Source of the DNA: Paenibacillus oceani
GTDB lineage: Bacteria; Bacillota; Bacilli; Paenibacillales; NBRC-103111
Reading direction: 5' to 3'
Assembly: GCF_014705615.1 (NCBI RefSeq)
Contig: NZ_JACXJA010000001.1
Span: forward strand, 1-64,000
DNA length: 64,000 bases
The position numbers were made by a program, and so were the translations under genes. The notes under the pieces are model-generated. The model did not search any database. It was given only the letters and a program-made list of their open reading frames with translations, and was not told where the DNA came from. Below are positions 20,229-29,847 of this stretch, piece after piece; the first letter of the stretch is position 1; every line of letters begins with the position of its first letter.

Positions 20229-21059
20229 TTATCCGCGAACCAGATCCTCAACGAACTTAGGCAGCGCAAACGCCGCTTTATGAAGCCGCGGGGAGTAATA
20301 TTTCGTATCGATCTCCGGAATGCTCGCCTCGTCCACTTGCAGCGGATCGTAGGTTTTGCTTCCCATCGTAAACGTCCACAGCCCGCTCGGATACGTTGGA
20401 ATGTTCGCCCCGTATACGCGCACGATCGGGAATATTTCACTTACGTCGCGGTGTACGGTGCGGATCAGGTCCGCCTTGAACCAAGGATTGTCCGTCTGGG
20501 CGACGAAGATGCCGTCTTCCTTCAGCGCTTCGTAGATGCCTTGATAAAAGCCGCGGGAGAACAATTCGACCGCCGGACCTACCGGTTCCGTCGAGTCTAC
20601 CATAATAACGTCGTACGTATTTTTATGATCATGGATGTGCATATAGCCGTCGTTGACGATGACCTGCACCCGGGGGTTGTCCAGTTCGCCTGCGATTTCG
20701 GGCAAATACTTTTTGGAATACTCGATGACTTTACCGTCGATTTCGACCAATACCGCTTTCTCCACCTGCGGGTGCTTCAGCACCTCGCGAATGACGCCGC
20801 CGTCTCCGCCACCGACTACGAGCACATGCTTCGGGTTCGGGTGAGTGTACAGCGCGGGATGCGCCACCATCTCATGGTACACGAACTCGTCGCGCACAGT
20901 CGTCATGACCATACCGTCCAGCACAAGCATTCGGCCCCACTCTACCGTATCGATCATCGCCAAGTCTTGGAAATCGGTCTTTTCCGTGACCAGCGTTTCT
21001 TTAATTTTAGCCGTTATGCCGAATTGCTCGGTCTGCTTCTCCGTGTACCACAATTCCAT
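20229..21059 (-). CDS. speE: spermidine synthase
   Basis: Aminopropyltransferase, 276 aa, transferring the aminopropyl group of decarboxylated SAM to putrescine. Motifs: N-terminal beta-hairpin ([18 protein letters not shown]), [20 protein letters not shown], the SAM site [14 protein letters not shown] (about residues 82-95), [10 protein letters not shown] and the catalytic [13 protein letters not shown] follows AGAGGG. It diverges from pbpG, as in B. subtilis, but no speB follows it here. Confidence 0.96.
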   Translation of the reverse strand: MELWYTEKQTEQFGITAKIKETLVTEKTDFQDLAMIDTVEWGRMLVLDGMVMTTVRDEFVYHEMVAHPALYTHPNPKHVLVVGGGDGGVIREVLKHPQVEKAVLVEIDGKVIEYSKKYLPEIAGELDNPRVQVIVNDGYMHIHDHKNTYDVIMVDSTEPVGPAVELFSRGFYQGIYEALKEDGIFVAQTDNPWFKADLIRTVHRDVSEIFPIVRVYGANIPTYPSGLWTFTMGSKTYDPLQVDEASIPEIDTKYYSPRLHKAAFALPKFVEDLVRG

Positions 21060-21234
21060 TGGGGCATCCCTCTTTCCAGTTAATAAAGTTGATTATACTT
21101 GACCGCGGCCAAAAATGAAATCGCACCAGTCTGTATTATAGTAAATCGGCGCAAAAATGCAACTATGTAGGTTGAATGAAATGGACTTCTTCCAAGTAAA
21201 TTCAGGAAGGCCGATCATTTCTTTCTTCTAATGA

Positions 21235-21265
21235 TGAATAGCTGGGCTCAACTTTTTCCATACTA
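21235..21265 (+). promoter_or_regulatory. sigma-G/sigma-F-type promoter of pbpG
   Basis: TGAATA (21235-21240), 18-nt spacer, CATACTA (21259-21265): an exact match to the forespore sigma-G consensus. It lies 75 nt upstream of the pbpG ATG. B. subtilis pbpG is transcribed by forespore sigma factors. Confidence 0.7.
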
Positions 21266-21339
21266 GTAAGACTATCGGTTTCCAAAGTAAACCAGCACCG
21301 ATTAATTCATCAGGCAGCAATGAGGAAAGAGGGATCGCC

Positions 21340-23433
21340 ATGGAGGAAAGCGTCAGCCGCAAACAAAGCCGCGCCGCCCGCGTAGAGCCGAAACCGGGCC
21401 GCCGCCCGCGAAAGGGACGTTTCCGCAAAGCGGTGACGTTTCTGTTCAGCTGCGCTCTGATCGGACTGGCGTGCCTCGTTGTACTTGCGCTTTATCTGCG
21501 TTCCCAAGCCCTTCCCGTAGGCACGTTCGCCTTGTCTTCCCAAATGTACGACATGCACGGCAACCTGATCAGTTCGTTCCAGTCCGGCAAAAATCGGGAA
21601 TTCGTGCCGCTTTCGGGCATACCGAAACATTTAATAGATGCAACGCTGGCAATAGAAGATAAACGGTTTTACGATCATATCGGACTCGACGTCAGGGGAA
21701 TCGCGCGGGCGGTCGTTGTCAACTTTCAGCATATGGACCGCGTGCAAGGGGCCAGCACGCTGACGCAGCAGCTCGCCCGCAACCTGTATTTAACCCAGGA
21801 CCGGACCTGGTCGCGGAAAATAAAAGAAGCGATGTATGCGGTGCAGCTTGAGATGCAGCTGAGCAAAGATCAGATTATGGAGATGTATCTGAACGACGCC
21901 ACCTACTACGGCAATTCCGCCTATGGTGTCCAGGCCGCCGCCAAGCTGTTTTTCGGCAAAAATGTAGGGGAGCTGACGCTTGCGGAAAGCACGATGATCG
22001 CAGGGGTGCCCAAAGGTCCCCGCTACTACTCGCCTTTCTTCGACCGGGATAAAGCCAAGGAGCGGCAGGAACTGATCTTGACGGAGATGGCCAGCCAAGG
22101 CTTCATTACGTCCAAGGAAGCGGAGGAAGCCAAGCGGGAGGAACTCGTCTACCAGCCGTCCGGAAAAAAAGCGGCAGTCGTCCAGGCGCCTTACTTCCGC
22201 GATTATGTGCGCAGGGTAGCGATCGACCGGCTCGGGATCGACGAACGGGAATTCGACGAAGGCGGCATCCGCATCTATACGACGCTGGATCTCGATATGC
22301 AGAAAACGGCGGAGGAAGCAGTGACCAGGGCGTTGCCCGATGAAGATGAACTGCAGGCGGCTCTAGTGGCAGTCGACCCTCGTACCGGTTACGTCCGGGC
22401 CATGGTCGGCGGGAAGCTGTACGGAGACAATCAGTTCAACCGTGCCGTCTCTACAAGCCGCCAGCCGGGGTCGGCCTTCAAGCCTTTCGTTTATTTAACC
22501 GCGCTTCAGCAAAAAACGGTCACGGCCGTCAGCCAGTTCAAAAGCGAGCCGACCGTATTCGAATACGATAACGGGCGCCAAACGTATACGCCGAACAATT
22601 TCAACAATAAATACCCGAACGGCCTGATCGATTTGCGGGAAGCGATCGCCAAGTCGGACAACATCTACGCGGTCCATACGATTCAGCAGGTGGGAGCGGA
22701 CAAAGTCATCGAGACCGCCCGCAAGCTCGGGATTACAAGCAGGCTGGAGGCGCTTCCTTCGCTCGCGCTCGGAACGTTTCCGGTAAGCCCGCTGGAGATG
22801 GCGTCCGCCTTTGCGGTTCTCGCCAATCAGGGCGTGCGGGTCGAACCGACGGTGATCACGCGAATCGAATCGGCCACAGGAAAGCTTCTATATGAGTCGA
22901 AGCCAAAAAAAGAAAAAGTGGTTGGGCCCGAATACGCCTATGTGCTGACGAATCTAATGAAGAGCGTATTCGACCCCGGAGCTACGGCGAGCCGGGTCGC
23001 CGAACAGATCAAGCGCCCTGTTGCCGGCAAAACCGGGACGACGAACACCGACGCCTGGATGGTCGGCTTTACACCGGAGCTCGCCACCGCCGTCTGGGTC
23101 GGCTACGACCGCGATCGCACGATCAGCGCCGTGGAGTCCTACAAGGCGGCGCCAATCTTCGCCGACTTTACCGAGCACGCGCTCGAGGCGGTGCCGCCGA
23201 AGCTGTTCCCGATGCCAGACAATGTTACGAGCGTCTACATCGATCCGGCTTCCGGGAAGCTGGCTACCGACAAATGCCCGAATCCCCGGATCGAAGTATT
23301 CGTCAAAGGGACGGAACCGACCGAATACTGCTCCGATCAAGGAACGGCCGTGCCGAGCGACGGCGGCAAGGATACGCCAAAGAAAACGGGCAGATCGTGG
23401 TGGGACGACCTGAAGCGCTGGTGGAACGACTGA
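21340..23433 (+). CDS. pbpG: class A penicillin-binding protein (PbpG/PBP2d-like)
   Basis: Bifunctional peptidoglycan synthase of 697 aa. A basic cytoplasmic N-terminus and one membrane anchor (about residues 28-50) lead to the glycosyltransferase 51 domain (EDKRFYDHIGLDVRGIARA, QGASTLTQQLARNLYL, TYYGNSAYGVQAAAKLFFGK). The transpeptidase domain has SxxK in SRQPGSAFKPF, SDN in AKSDNIYAV, and KTG in AGKTGTTNTDAWMVGF. Divergence from speE and a sigma-G promoter upstream match B. subtilis pbpG, whose product builds the germ cell wall of the spore. Confidence 0.93.
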   Translation: MEESVSRKQSRAARVEPKPGRRPRKGRFRKAVTFLFSCALIGLACLVVLALYLRSQALPVGTFALSSQMYDMHGNLISSFQSGKNREFVPLSGIPKHLIDATLAIEDKRFYDHIGLDVRGIARAVVVNFQHMDRVQGASTLTQQLARNLYLTQDRTWSRKIKEAMYAVQLEMQLSKDQIMEMYLNDATYYGNSAYGVQAAAKLFFGKNVGELTLAESTMIAGVPKGPRYYSPFFDRDKAKERQELILTEMASQGFITSKEAEEAKREELVYQPSGKKAAVVQAPYFRDYVRRVAIDRLGIDEREFDEGGIRIYTTLDLDMQKTAEEAVTRALPDEDELQAALVAVDPRTGYVRAMVGGKLYGDNQFNRAVSTSRQPGSAFKPFVYLTALQQKTVTAVSQFKSEPTVFEYDNGRQTYTPNNFNNKYPNGLIDLREAIAKSDNIYAVHTIQQVGADKVIETARKLGITSRLEALPSLALGTFPVSPLEMASAFAVLANQGVRVEPTVITRIESATGKLLYESKPKKEKVVGPEYAYVLTNLMKSVFDPGATASRVAEQIKRPVAGKTGTTNTDAWMVGFTPELATAVWVGYDRDRTISAVESYKAAPIFADFTEHALEAVPPKLFPMPDNVTSVYIDPASGKLATDKCPNPRIEVFVKGTEPTEYCSDQGTAVPSDGGKDTPKKTGRSWWDDLKRWWND

Positions 23434-23578
23434 ATGATACAGGAGGGAGTGACAGGAGCGTCCCGGCTTCCGGATGGGAAAGTTGCCGGCCGCAGTTGCA
23501 GCCGCGCCGGCAGCGGCGAAGCGGGATTTCCTCGGTGCATCGCCCTCTTTCCCGCTCCGCATCCGCCGGACACCAATA

Positions 23579-23610
23579 CAAAAAGGCAGACGAAAATCGT
23601 CTGCCTTTTT
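23579..23610. terminator. bidirectional terminator between pbpG and ywhD
   Basis: Perfect stem AAAAAGGCAGACG-AAAAT-CGTCTGCCTTTTT works on both strands, serving the convergent pbpG and ywhD genes. The rest of 23434-23718 shows no gene. Confidence 0.9.
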
Positions 23611-23718
23611 GCTGTCCTAGTATATTGTGCAAATATACTCCAATTAGTTTAACCGAGAAGCCCAAATCTCACAACGGCTGACACACAATCGACACAAATC
23701 TTTTTGGGCCGCCCGGAA

Positions 23719-24213
23719 TCAGGCAAGCCCTTGCTTGAGCGCTTCTCCCGAACGTTCCCACCACTCGGCGTTATGCTCGGCTAATACGCGCTTCAGCGCC
23801 GCCTTCTCGCCATCGCTCAACCCGTCGAGAATGATGCGCTGCTTCAGGGCGTAATCCATTTTATTTACGTGATCGGCAAGAATCTTCCACCCTCTGCGCG
23901 CTTCGGTATCGACAAGCATCTCGCATGCCGTGACTCCGGCATAAAACGGTCCTTCCTCGCTGCGCCCCACGTATACCCATACGATCCAGCACTTGCGGCC
24001 ATTCGGCGTGTCGTCCTTATTCATCGAAAATTTGATCCCGCGCTCCACTTTGCTTTTCGCATGAATGGCACCCAGGTCGATGTATGCATCTTCCCCATCA
24101 ATAATGATGCTGGACAGATTGGACAGGTCGAGCGCGCCGGCGCCGAATCCTTTATGCTCTTTATTGCTCACCACGTTCAGCGCGAGCTTTTTCCCTTTTT
24201 CACCTGTTTCCAT
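23719..24213 (-). CDS. ywhD: YwhD family protein
   Basis: 164 aa of unknown function, conserved in spore formers next to pbpG/speE. Distinctive stretches are KGFGAGALDLSNLSSIIIDG, DLGAIHAKSKVERGIKF and GRKCWIVWVYVGRSEEGPFYAG. The C-terminal third (about 115-164) is helical and charged. ATG 24213 is preferred, with GGAAGG 8 nt upstream; a GTG three codons earlier is possible. No catalytic motif is visible. Confidence 0.85.
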   Translation of the reverse strand: METGEKGKKLALNVVSNKEHKGFGAGALDLSNLSSIIIDGEDAYIDLGAIHAKSKVERGIKFSMNKDDTPNGRKCWIVWVYVGRSEEGPFYAGVTACEMLVDTEARRGWKILADHVNKMDYALKQRIILDGLSDGEKAALKRVLAEHNAEWWERSGEALKQGLA

Positions 24214-24389
24214 GGCTATCACCTTCCATATAAGACCCCTAAGTAAGACTTCTTATCGAAGCCCTCTACAATGCGGACCTTCAGATTATATCGCTAAAAA
24301 TTCGTACCTTTCATTTATTTTAGCTAATAATCCGGCAAATGCAAACATATACATGCTGTAGATGCTTGTCAACGGGGTGAGAATCGTTT

Positions 24390-26369
24390 ATGATCAACCG
24401 CCTGTCCAAACGCAACACCTTATGGCTGCTCCTGATCCTGCTGATCGCCGGGACGATTACGATCGCCCAGTTCGCGGAACGCCCCGAGTCCCCCGCATCG
24501 ATGTCCGCCCTGAACGAACCGCCGGCACAAGCGCTGGAGCCGCCGGCCCCCGCCGTGAACGATACTCCGAAGCCGCTCAGCAAACGCATCGTGGAGTATC
24601 ATATCTCGGTGCAGCTCGACACGGAGCAGAAGACGCTGGCCGGCGCCCAGTCGCTTACTTGGAAAAATCCGGGGTCGAAGCCGGTCAGCGAGCTGGTTTT
24701 CCATCTGTATCCGAACGCGTTTCAATCCAAAAAGTCGACGTTTCTGCGCGAATCGGGAGGCAAACTGCGGAACGATCAGATGAAGGAAGACAGCTTCGGC
24801 CACATGAGCCTTGAATCGATTCAAACGGAAGACGGCGTCGATCTGATGCGCTCGATGCAGTTCATCCAGCCGGACGACGGCAACAAGCAGGACCAAACGC
24901 TGATGAAAATCCGCCTGCCCCAGCCGGTCAATCCGGGCGCGGAGACGACGATCAAAATTCGTTTCTCGGTCAAGCTTCCTTACGTGTTCGCCCGCATGGG
25001 GTATGTCGGCGATTTCGTCATGGCCGGGCAATGGTTTCCGAAAGTCGCCGTCTACGAGCCGAAAGGTACGCGCGGACGCGAAGAGGAAGGCTGGAACACC
25101 CATCAGTACCACGGCAACTCCGAGTTTTACTCCGACTTCGGCATGTATAACGTCCGCATCCAGGTTCCTACCAATTATACGGTGGCGGCTACCGGGTTTC
25201 CGACCAAGCCCGCCTCGGACGACGGCACGAAGAAGACGTATCAGTTTTATGCGGACGACGTTCATGACTTCGCCTGGGCCGCTTCCCCGAACTTTATATA
25301 TTACGAGGAACCGTTCTCGGCGCCCAACGTGCCCGGCGTCAAAATCAAGCTGTACCTCGATCCCGCGCACCAAGGGCTGAAAGACCGGTACATCTATGCG
25401 GCCAAGCGCTCGCTCGCCAAATACAGCGAATGGTTCGGCACATACCCCTACTCCACGCTGTCCATCGTGATTCCGCCTCCGGGAGGCAACGGTGCGGGCG
25501 GTATGGAATATCCGACGCTGGTCACCGGCTGGGAAGCGTCCGGAGATACGGACAGCTTCGAGCTGGAGCGGGTGATCGTCCATGAGATCGGCCATCAGTA
25601 TTGGTACGGCATGGTGGCGAGTAACGAATTCGAGGAAGCGTGGCTCGATGAAGGCTTTACATCCTACGCAGAAGATCTCATCATGATGAGCGAGTACGGA
25701 GTGCAGCCGAACTTTGCCATCGAATCGAGTTATATGACCTCGCCGGAGCCGCTGAAGCTGGCTTCCTGGCAATACGGGGGACATAGCCGCTACGCCGAGA
25801 ACGTTTATACGCGAGCCAAGCTCGTGCTTGCCGGAATCGAGAAGCAGATCGGCCAGAAGACGATGCTGCGGGTAATGAAAACGTATTTTGACCGCTGGAA
25901 GTTCAAACATCCGACGACAAGCGATTTCCAGGCCGTTCTCGAAAGCGTAACAAAAACGAGCTGGGCCGAATACTTCGATCAGTTCGTGTATGGTGGCGGC
26001 ATGACCGATTATTCCATCGAGCATGTGCAGATGCGGCCGATGAAGCAGGACGGCAAAACCGTCTACGAAACCGCCGTCCTAATCAAAAAAAATGGCGGCC
26101 ATTATATGGACGTGCCGGTCCGCTTCCATTTCACGGACGGGTCCGATGTGGAGAAAGTGTGGGACGGACGGGACCCTCAGGTGCTGTATACGATTACGAG
26201 CGAAGCCCCTCTCGAATGGGCGGCGATCGATCCGCAGATGACGATGATCCTCGAGCATAAGCGGATTAATAACTTCATGCAAGTGAATGTCGACGATACA
26301 TGGAAAGCGCGCCTGACGATCGGAATCGCGAAATGGATCGAGATCTTGTTGAACGGGCTCGCCTGGTGA
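24390..26369 (+). CDS. M1 family zinc metallopeptidase (gluzincin), exported
   Basis: 659 aa with a membrane anchor or signal peptide (about residues 10-28), then a beta-rich N-domain typical of M1 aminopeptidases. The zinc motif HEIGH (about residue 398) is followed by the third ligand in EFEEAWLDEGFTSYAED, and the exopeptidase GGMEYP motif (about 371) is present in GNGAGGMEYPTLV. The C-terminal region carries WAEYFDQFVYGGG and a beta domain. It probably acts outside the membrane on peptides. It forms an operon with the downstream membrane protein (17-nt gap with a strong SD). Confidence 0.9.
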   Translation: MINRLSKRNTLWLLLILLIAGTITIAQFAERPESPASMSALNEPPAQALEPPAPAVNDTPKPLSKRIVEYHISVQLDTEQKTLAGAQSLTWKNPGSKPVSELVFHLYPNAFQSKKSTFLRESGGKLRNDQMKEDSFGHMSLESIQTEDGVDLMRSMQFIQPDDGNKQDQTLMKIRLPQPVNPGAETTIKIRFSVKLPYVFARMGYVGDFVMAGQWFPKVAVYEPKGTRGREEEGWNTHQYHGNSEFYSDFGMYNVRIQVPTNYTVAATGFPTKPASDDGTKKTYQFYADDVHDFAWAASPNFIYYEEPFSAPNVPGVKIKLYLDPAHQGLKDRYIYAAKRSLAKYSEWFGTYPYSTLSIVIPPPGGNGAGGMEYPTLVTGWEASGDTDSFELERVIVHEIGHQYWYGMVASNEFEEAWLDEGFTSYAEDLIMMSEYGVQPNFAIESSYMTSPEPLKLASWQYGGHSRYAENVYTRAKLVLAGIEKQIGQKTMLRVMKTYFDRWKFKHPTTSDFQAVLESVTKTSWAEYFDQFVYGGGMTDYSIEHVQMRPMKQDGKTVYETAVLIKKNGGHYMDVPVRFHFTDGSDVEKVWDGRDPQVLYTITSEAPLEWAAIDPQMTMILEHKRINNFMQVNVDDTWKARLTIGIAKWIEILLNGLAW

Positions 26370-26386
26370 GGAGGTGACTGCCGCCT

Positions 26387-27193
26387 ATGATGCGTTATAT
26401 GAAGAACGGCTTTAAAGATACGTTGTCGCAATCCTTCCTCCTGCTCGTCTTGTGGCTTTATCATTTCACCTGGGGCTTCCTGCTGCTGATGCTGGTCAAA
26501 TCGGTCGTCGTTCCGCTGATGCACCGGTACCCGGGCGAGCATCTGTCTGCCGCCGCTTCGCAGCTGTTCCTGGCCGAAAGTCAATTCCGGCTTATGAAAA
26601 CCGACATCAGTCATCCGTACATCTGGCTGCTGGTCGGAGTTGCGGCGGCGCGGATGCTGTTGACACCGGTTCTGAACGCGGGCGTCTACTACTCTCTGGC
26701 GAATCCGCATCTGAATGCCGGCTACCGCTTTTTGCAGGGCATCAAGCGGCTCAGCGGTTCGTTCTTCCTCTACTACGTCTTGCAAATGGCGATAACGCTG
26801 GCTCCCGTATATTGGCTGTTCCCGGTGGTCAAGAAAGCGTTCGCCCAGCACGCCGATTACGCTTCCCTCTCGCTTGCGCTGCTGCCCTGGGCAGCGGGCT
26901 ATGCCGCATTCGGGTTTCTGATCCGCCTTCTCTTCATGTTCGTCCAGTTCGGCCGGACGACGGAAAGCGGACTCGGATCGTCACTCGGCCTGTTCGTCCG
27001 CAAGCTGCCGGCCATCGTGCTGCTGGCCTGCCTGTTGCTCGCGCTGTCCGGGGCGTTTACGGCCGCCGCCTTATCGGCTTCCCTGATCTGGGCGGGGCTG
27101 ACCGCCCTGATCGTACAGCAGCTGCTCCATATCACCGATATGGTGTTCAAGCTATGGACGATCGCTTCCCAGTACCGCATCTATGCCGACTGA
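26387..27193 (+). CDS. multi-pass membrane protein of unknown function
   Basis: 268 aa with about six predicted hydrophobic segments (roughly residues 14-40, 80-105, 130-150, 165-190, 205-228 and 232-255). It is preceded by GGAGGTGA and follows the M1 peptidase gene by 17 nt, so cotranscription is likely. I recognise no conserved motif. It resembles DUF-type integral membrane proteins of Paenibacillus that are paired with secreted peptidases; function unknown. Confidence 0.75.
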   Translation: MMRYMKNGFKDTLSQSFLLLVLWLYHFTWGFLLLMLVKSVVVPLMHRYPGEHLSAAASQLFLAESQFRLMKTDISHPYIWLLVGVAAARMLLTPVLNAGVYYSLANPHLNAGYRFLQGIKRLSGSFFLYYVLQMAITLAPVYWLFPVVKKAFAQHADYASLSLALLPWAAGYAAFGFLIRLLFMFVQFGRTTESGLGSSLGLFVRKLPAIVLLACLLLALSGAFTAAALSASLIWAGLTALIVQQLLHITDMVFKLWTIASQYRIYAD

Positions 27194-27240
27194 CGGAGTA
27201 AGGCTCCCGCATTTGCAAGCAAGGCGAGACTTCCACCGTT

Positions 27241-27272
27241 CCCCTTTTCTTCCGCAGAAAAGGGTTTTTTCT
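27241..27272 (+). terminator. terminator of the M1 peptidase operon
   Basis: CCCCTTTTCT-TCCGC-AGAAAAGGG followed by TTTTTT, 48 nt after the membrane protein stop. It separates the peptidase operon from the riboswitch-controlled hydrolase. Confidence 0.85.
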
Positions 27273-27379
27273 GTGCCGTTGGGATTCGAAATTTCGATTT
27301 TTCAAAAAAATGTTGCGCAAAAGGAGGAAATCGTTGCTAAAAGGCGAATTATAATTACCCGGAAACAAAAAAATCGAAC

Positions 27380-27492
27380 CATGCCGAATTCCCGCTTGCC
27401 GGGAAACGGGGGAACCATTCCGGGTGAATTGATCTCGCAGGAAAGTGATCATAGGGCACCTTCGACCGAACCCTCAGCTAACCTCGTAGGCA
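27380..27492 (+). promoter_or_regulatory. cyclic di-AMP riboswitch (ydaO/yuaA type)
   Basis: The aptamer signature is clear: CGGGGGAACCA, then CCGGGTGAATT, AGGGCACCTTCGACCGAACC, and the near-invariant CAGCTAACCTCGTAGGC at the 3' end. This class senses c-di-AMP and commonly controls cell-wall hydrolases and potassium transport. The aptamer ends only 3 nt before the SD (27496-27503) of the NlpC/P60 gene. I see no separate terminator hairpin between them, so control may be translational or by alternative folding of the 3' part. Confidence 0.88.
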
Positions 27493-27513
27493 CCTGGAAG
27501 GAGTCCGCTTCAC

Positions 27514-27984
27514 TTGAAAAAGGCACTTATTATGATCACCACCGTGGTCGCACTGTTCTTCACCTCCGTTGGCAGCGCTTTCGCTGAAACGACGCTTGAG
27601 AAAACCGTGAACGAGCTGATCGGTGTGAAGTACAGAACCGCAGGAACGACCACAAAAGGCTTCGACTGCTCGGGCTTCACGATGTACGTCTTCAATCAAT
27701 TCGGCGTAGATCTGGCTCATCAATCGAAAGCCCAAGCCAAAGAGGGCACCTGGGTCGACAAGAACGATCTGATTCCCGGCGACCTCGTGTTCTTTAACAC
27801 CGACGGCAAAGGCATTTCCCACGTCGGCATCTACCTCGGCAACGACGAATTTATTCATTCGGCTTCCAACGAAGGGGTAGTGAAGAACAAGCTTAGCGAG
27901 AAGTACTACAAAACCCGTTATGTAACCGCGCGCCGCATCGCTGGTGACGATCTGTACAACCAGTTCATGGCGGAAGTCAAGTAA
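27514..27984 (+). CDS. secreted NlpC/P60 peptidoglycan endopeptidase
   Basis: 156 aa: a signal peptide (KKALIMITTVVALFFTSVGSAFA, cleaved after AFA) directly followed by one NlpC/P60 domain. Catalytic Cys in KGFDCSGFTMYVF, His in GISHVGIYLG and the third polar residue near FIHSASNEGV are present. It cleaves gamma-D-Glu-diamino-acid bonds in peptidoglycan stems. No cell-wall-binding repeat is present. The start is TTG behind GGAAGGAG. The upstream c-di-AMP riboswitch links its expression to osmotic/cell-wall status. Confidence 0.93.
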   Translation: MKKALIMITTVVALFFTSVGSAFAETTLEKTVNELIGVKYRTAGTTTKGFDCSGFTMYVFNQFGVDLAHQSKAQAKEGTWVDKNDLIPGDLVFFNTDGKGISHVGIYLGNDEFIHSASNEGVVKNKLSEKYYKTRYVTARRIAGDDLYNQFMAEVK

Positions 27985-28305
27985 TACAGGCAGCGGAACG
28001 GACAAGCCCAAGCCCTGGAGGAGCGAACCATTCGCCCTGCAGGGCTTGATTTCGTTCATCCCCGCTTCTTCCGACAGGAAGCGGCAGGGCGGCGAATTCG
28101 CACGGTTTGGGCGATTAGCCGCCGACACCGGTTTTCACCGTTTTCCCGGATTCGACCACTTGTCGGAACGTGTACGGACTGTTTGGGTGAGCGGATGCCC
28201 CGGAACGGCGGCGGGGTTGCGCTCTTCTGGCAGGAAAACGGCTGAGTCTTTGCGAATGTTTGTATCACGGATAAGCTTTCTACACTGCTTTAGGGGGACG
28301 GCCCG
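27985..28305. other. intergenic region between hydrolase and photolyase
   Basis: It contains one inverted repeat AAGCCCT...AGGGCTT (about 28009-28048) with a weak T-run, a possible terminator of the hydrolase gene. No gene is supportable; the open frame running through it lacks a ribosome-binding site. Confidence 0.4.
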
Positions 28306-29700
28306 ATGATTCTGTTTGTCCATCGCAAAGACCTGCGGGTAACCGACATGCCCGCTTTCGCTTATATCGCCCGGACCGGGCTTCCTTCCCTGCACTTGTT
28401 TATCCTCGATCCGGCCATCCTGAACGCGGAACGGGCCCGTGCGCATAGCGGACTCCGCTTCCTCGGTCTGCTCGCCCGACTTCAGTCGTTATACCGGCAT
28501 CACGGTCAGACGTTGAATCTCGTATGCGGAACGCCCGAGGAGATCGTGCCGCAGATCGCGCTTGTTCACGAAGCGACGGAGGTGGTCTTCCACCGGGACA
28601 ACACTCCTTACGCTAGGCACCGGGATACGAGCATCCATGAAACGCTGCACCGGCTCGGCATCCCGCTGACGACGATATCCGATCAGCCTCTGGCCGATCC
28701 CGAGGAACTGCACCGCTACGCCGGGCGGCAATCGCCGTATAAAGTGTTCACCCCGTTCTACCGCAAATGGAGCGAATTCGTGCATACGTATTTCCAGCCG
28801 CCCGTGACGACCCGGCTGGCCGATTTGCGCACGCTCGTGTTGGACGAATCGATCCGGCAGCGGTATGCGCCCCCTTACTCGCTGGAGCGGTTCCGCGGAG
28901 ACGTGCGCCTGGAGGCGCCCGAAGAGAGGCTGGAACGGTTCATCGCCGACAAGCTCCCGGATTATGCACAGCGGAGGGATTCGTATGCAGATGATGCGAC
29001 AAGCGGGCTGAGCGGTTACATCAATTCGGGCTCGCTCTCGGTTCGAACCGTCTGCGGCAAGCTGCTCGGGGAGCCGGACTTCGAGCCATGGAGGCGGCAG
29101 CTCGCCTGGCGGGATTTTTACTTGTACCAGTCGGTATTCGACCCGCTTTTCTTCGAATATGAGCACTATTACGACTTGTCCGGGCTCGGTGACCGGCATT
29201 TCGAAGCCTGGAGAAAAGGGCGGACCGGCATTCCGATCGTCGATGCAGCGATGACGCAGCTGAACGAAACGGGCAGCATGCCGAACCGGCTAAGAATGGT
29301 CACGGCGATGTTCCTGACAAAAAACTTGCTTGCGCCGTTTACGCTCGGCGAGCAAACGTTCCGGATGATGCTGACCGATGCCGATAATGTGCTGAACCGG
29401 GGAGGCTGGCTCTGGTCCGCCTCGCTCGGTTATGACGCCGCGCCGTATTTCCGCATCATGAACCCGGTCACCCAGTCGGAGACGTGGGACCCTTCCGGCG
29501 AATATATCCGCAGATGGCTCCCCGGCCAGCGCGGCTTATCGGACCGGGACGTGCACCGCCCGCTGCCGCATGCCGTCGTCGACCTGAAAGCCTCCCGCGC
29601 CCGCGCGATCGAAGTATACAAGCGCCTCATCGCCGAGGCTCGCGCCCGTATCGGCGTTCCGGACGGACAACCCGGCTCCGGCGATTCCGCAGACGAGTAG
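28306..29700 (+). CDS. phr: cryptochrome/deoxyribodipyrimidine photolyase
   Basis: 464 aa, FAD-dependent light-driven repair of cyclobutane pyrimidine dimers. The N-terminal Rossmann antenna domain starts FVHRKDLRVTDMPAF. The FAD domain shows SGYINSGSLSVRTVC, WRRQLAWRDFYLYQSVFDP, GIPIVDAAMTQLNETGSMPNR, and the signature NRGGWLWSASLGYDAAPYFRIMNP. Length and motif order fit class I photolyases. It stands alone. Whether it repairs DNA or senses light cannot be decided from sequence, but the CPD-photolyase pattern dominates. Confidence 0.92.
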   Translation: MILFVHRKDLRVTDMPAFAYIARTGLPSLHLFILDPAILNAERARAHSGLRFLGLLARLQSLYRHHGQTLNLVCGTPEEIVPQIALVHEATEVVFHRDNTPYARHRDTSIHETLHRLGIPLTTISDQPLADPEELHRYAGRQSPYKVFTPFYRKWSEFVHTYFQPPVTTRLADLRTLVLDESIRQRYAPPYSLERFRGDVRLEAPEERLERFIADKLPDYAQRRDSYADDATSGLSGYINSGSLSVRTVCGKLLGEPDFEPWRRQLAWRDFYLYQSVFDPLFFEYEHYYDLSGLGDRHFEAWRKGRTGIPIVDAAMTQLNETGSMPNRLRMVTAMFLTKNLLAPFTLGEQTFRMMLTDADNVLNRGGWLWSASLGYDAAPYFRIMNPVTQSETWDPSGEYIRRWLPGQRGLSDRDVHRPLPHAVVDLKASRARAIEVYKRLIAEARARIGVPDGQPGSGDSADE

Positions 29701-29847
29701 CAGGAGAGCGACTCCTAACATGAGTTCATTCCTGCCTTTGGGCGGTCAGGCCCCTTCTTTCCAAGCACTAACCTAGCTCTGAGCGGCGTCGGCGGCCACC
29801 GGCACAGAGCCGAGCGGAACCTCGTCAGCCGGAAAGGTTTCCGCAGC

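Noticed and set aside
24420-26024. A 534-codon open frame on the minus strand opposite the M1 peptidase
   Set aside because: It mirrors GC-rich codons of a clearly real gene, is Arg/His/Leu-rich without recognisable motifs, and has no ribosome-binding site. The same holds for long antisense frames opposite nikA (55786-57255), fbaA (11848-13041) and pyrG (13577-15187).
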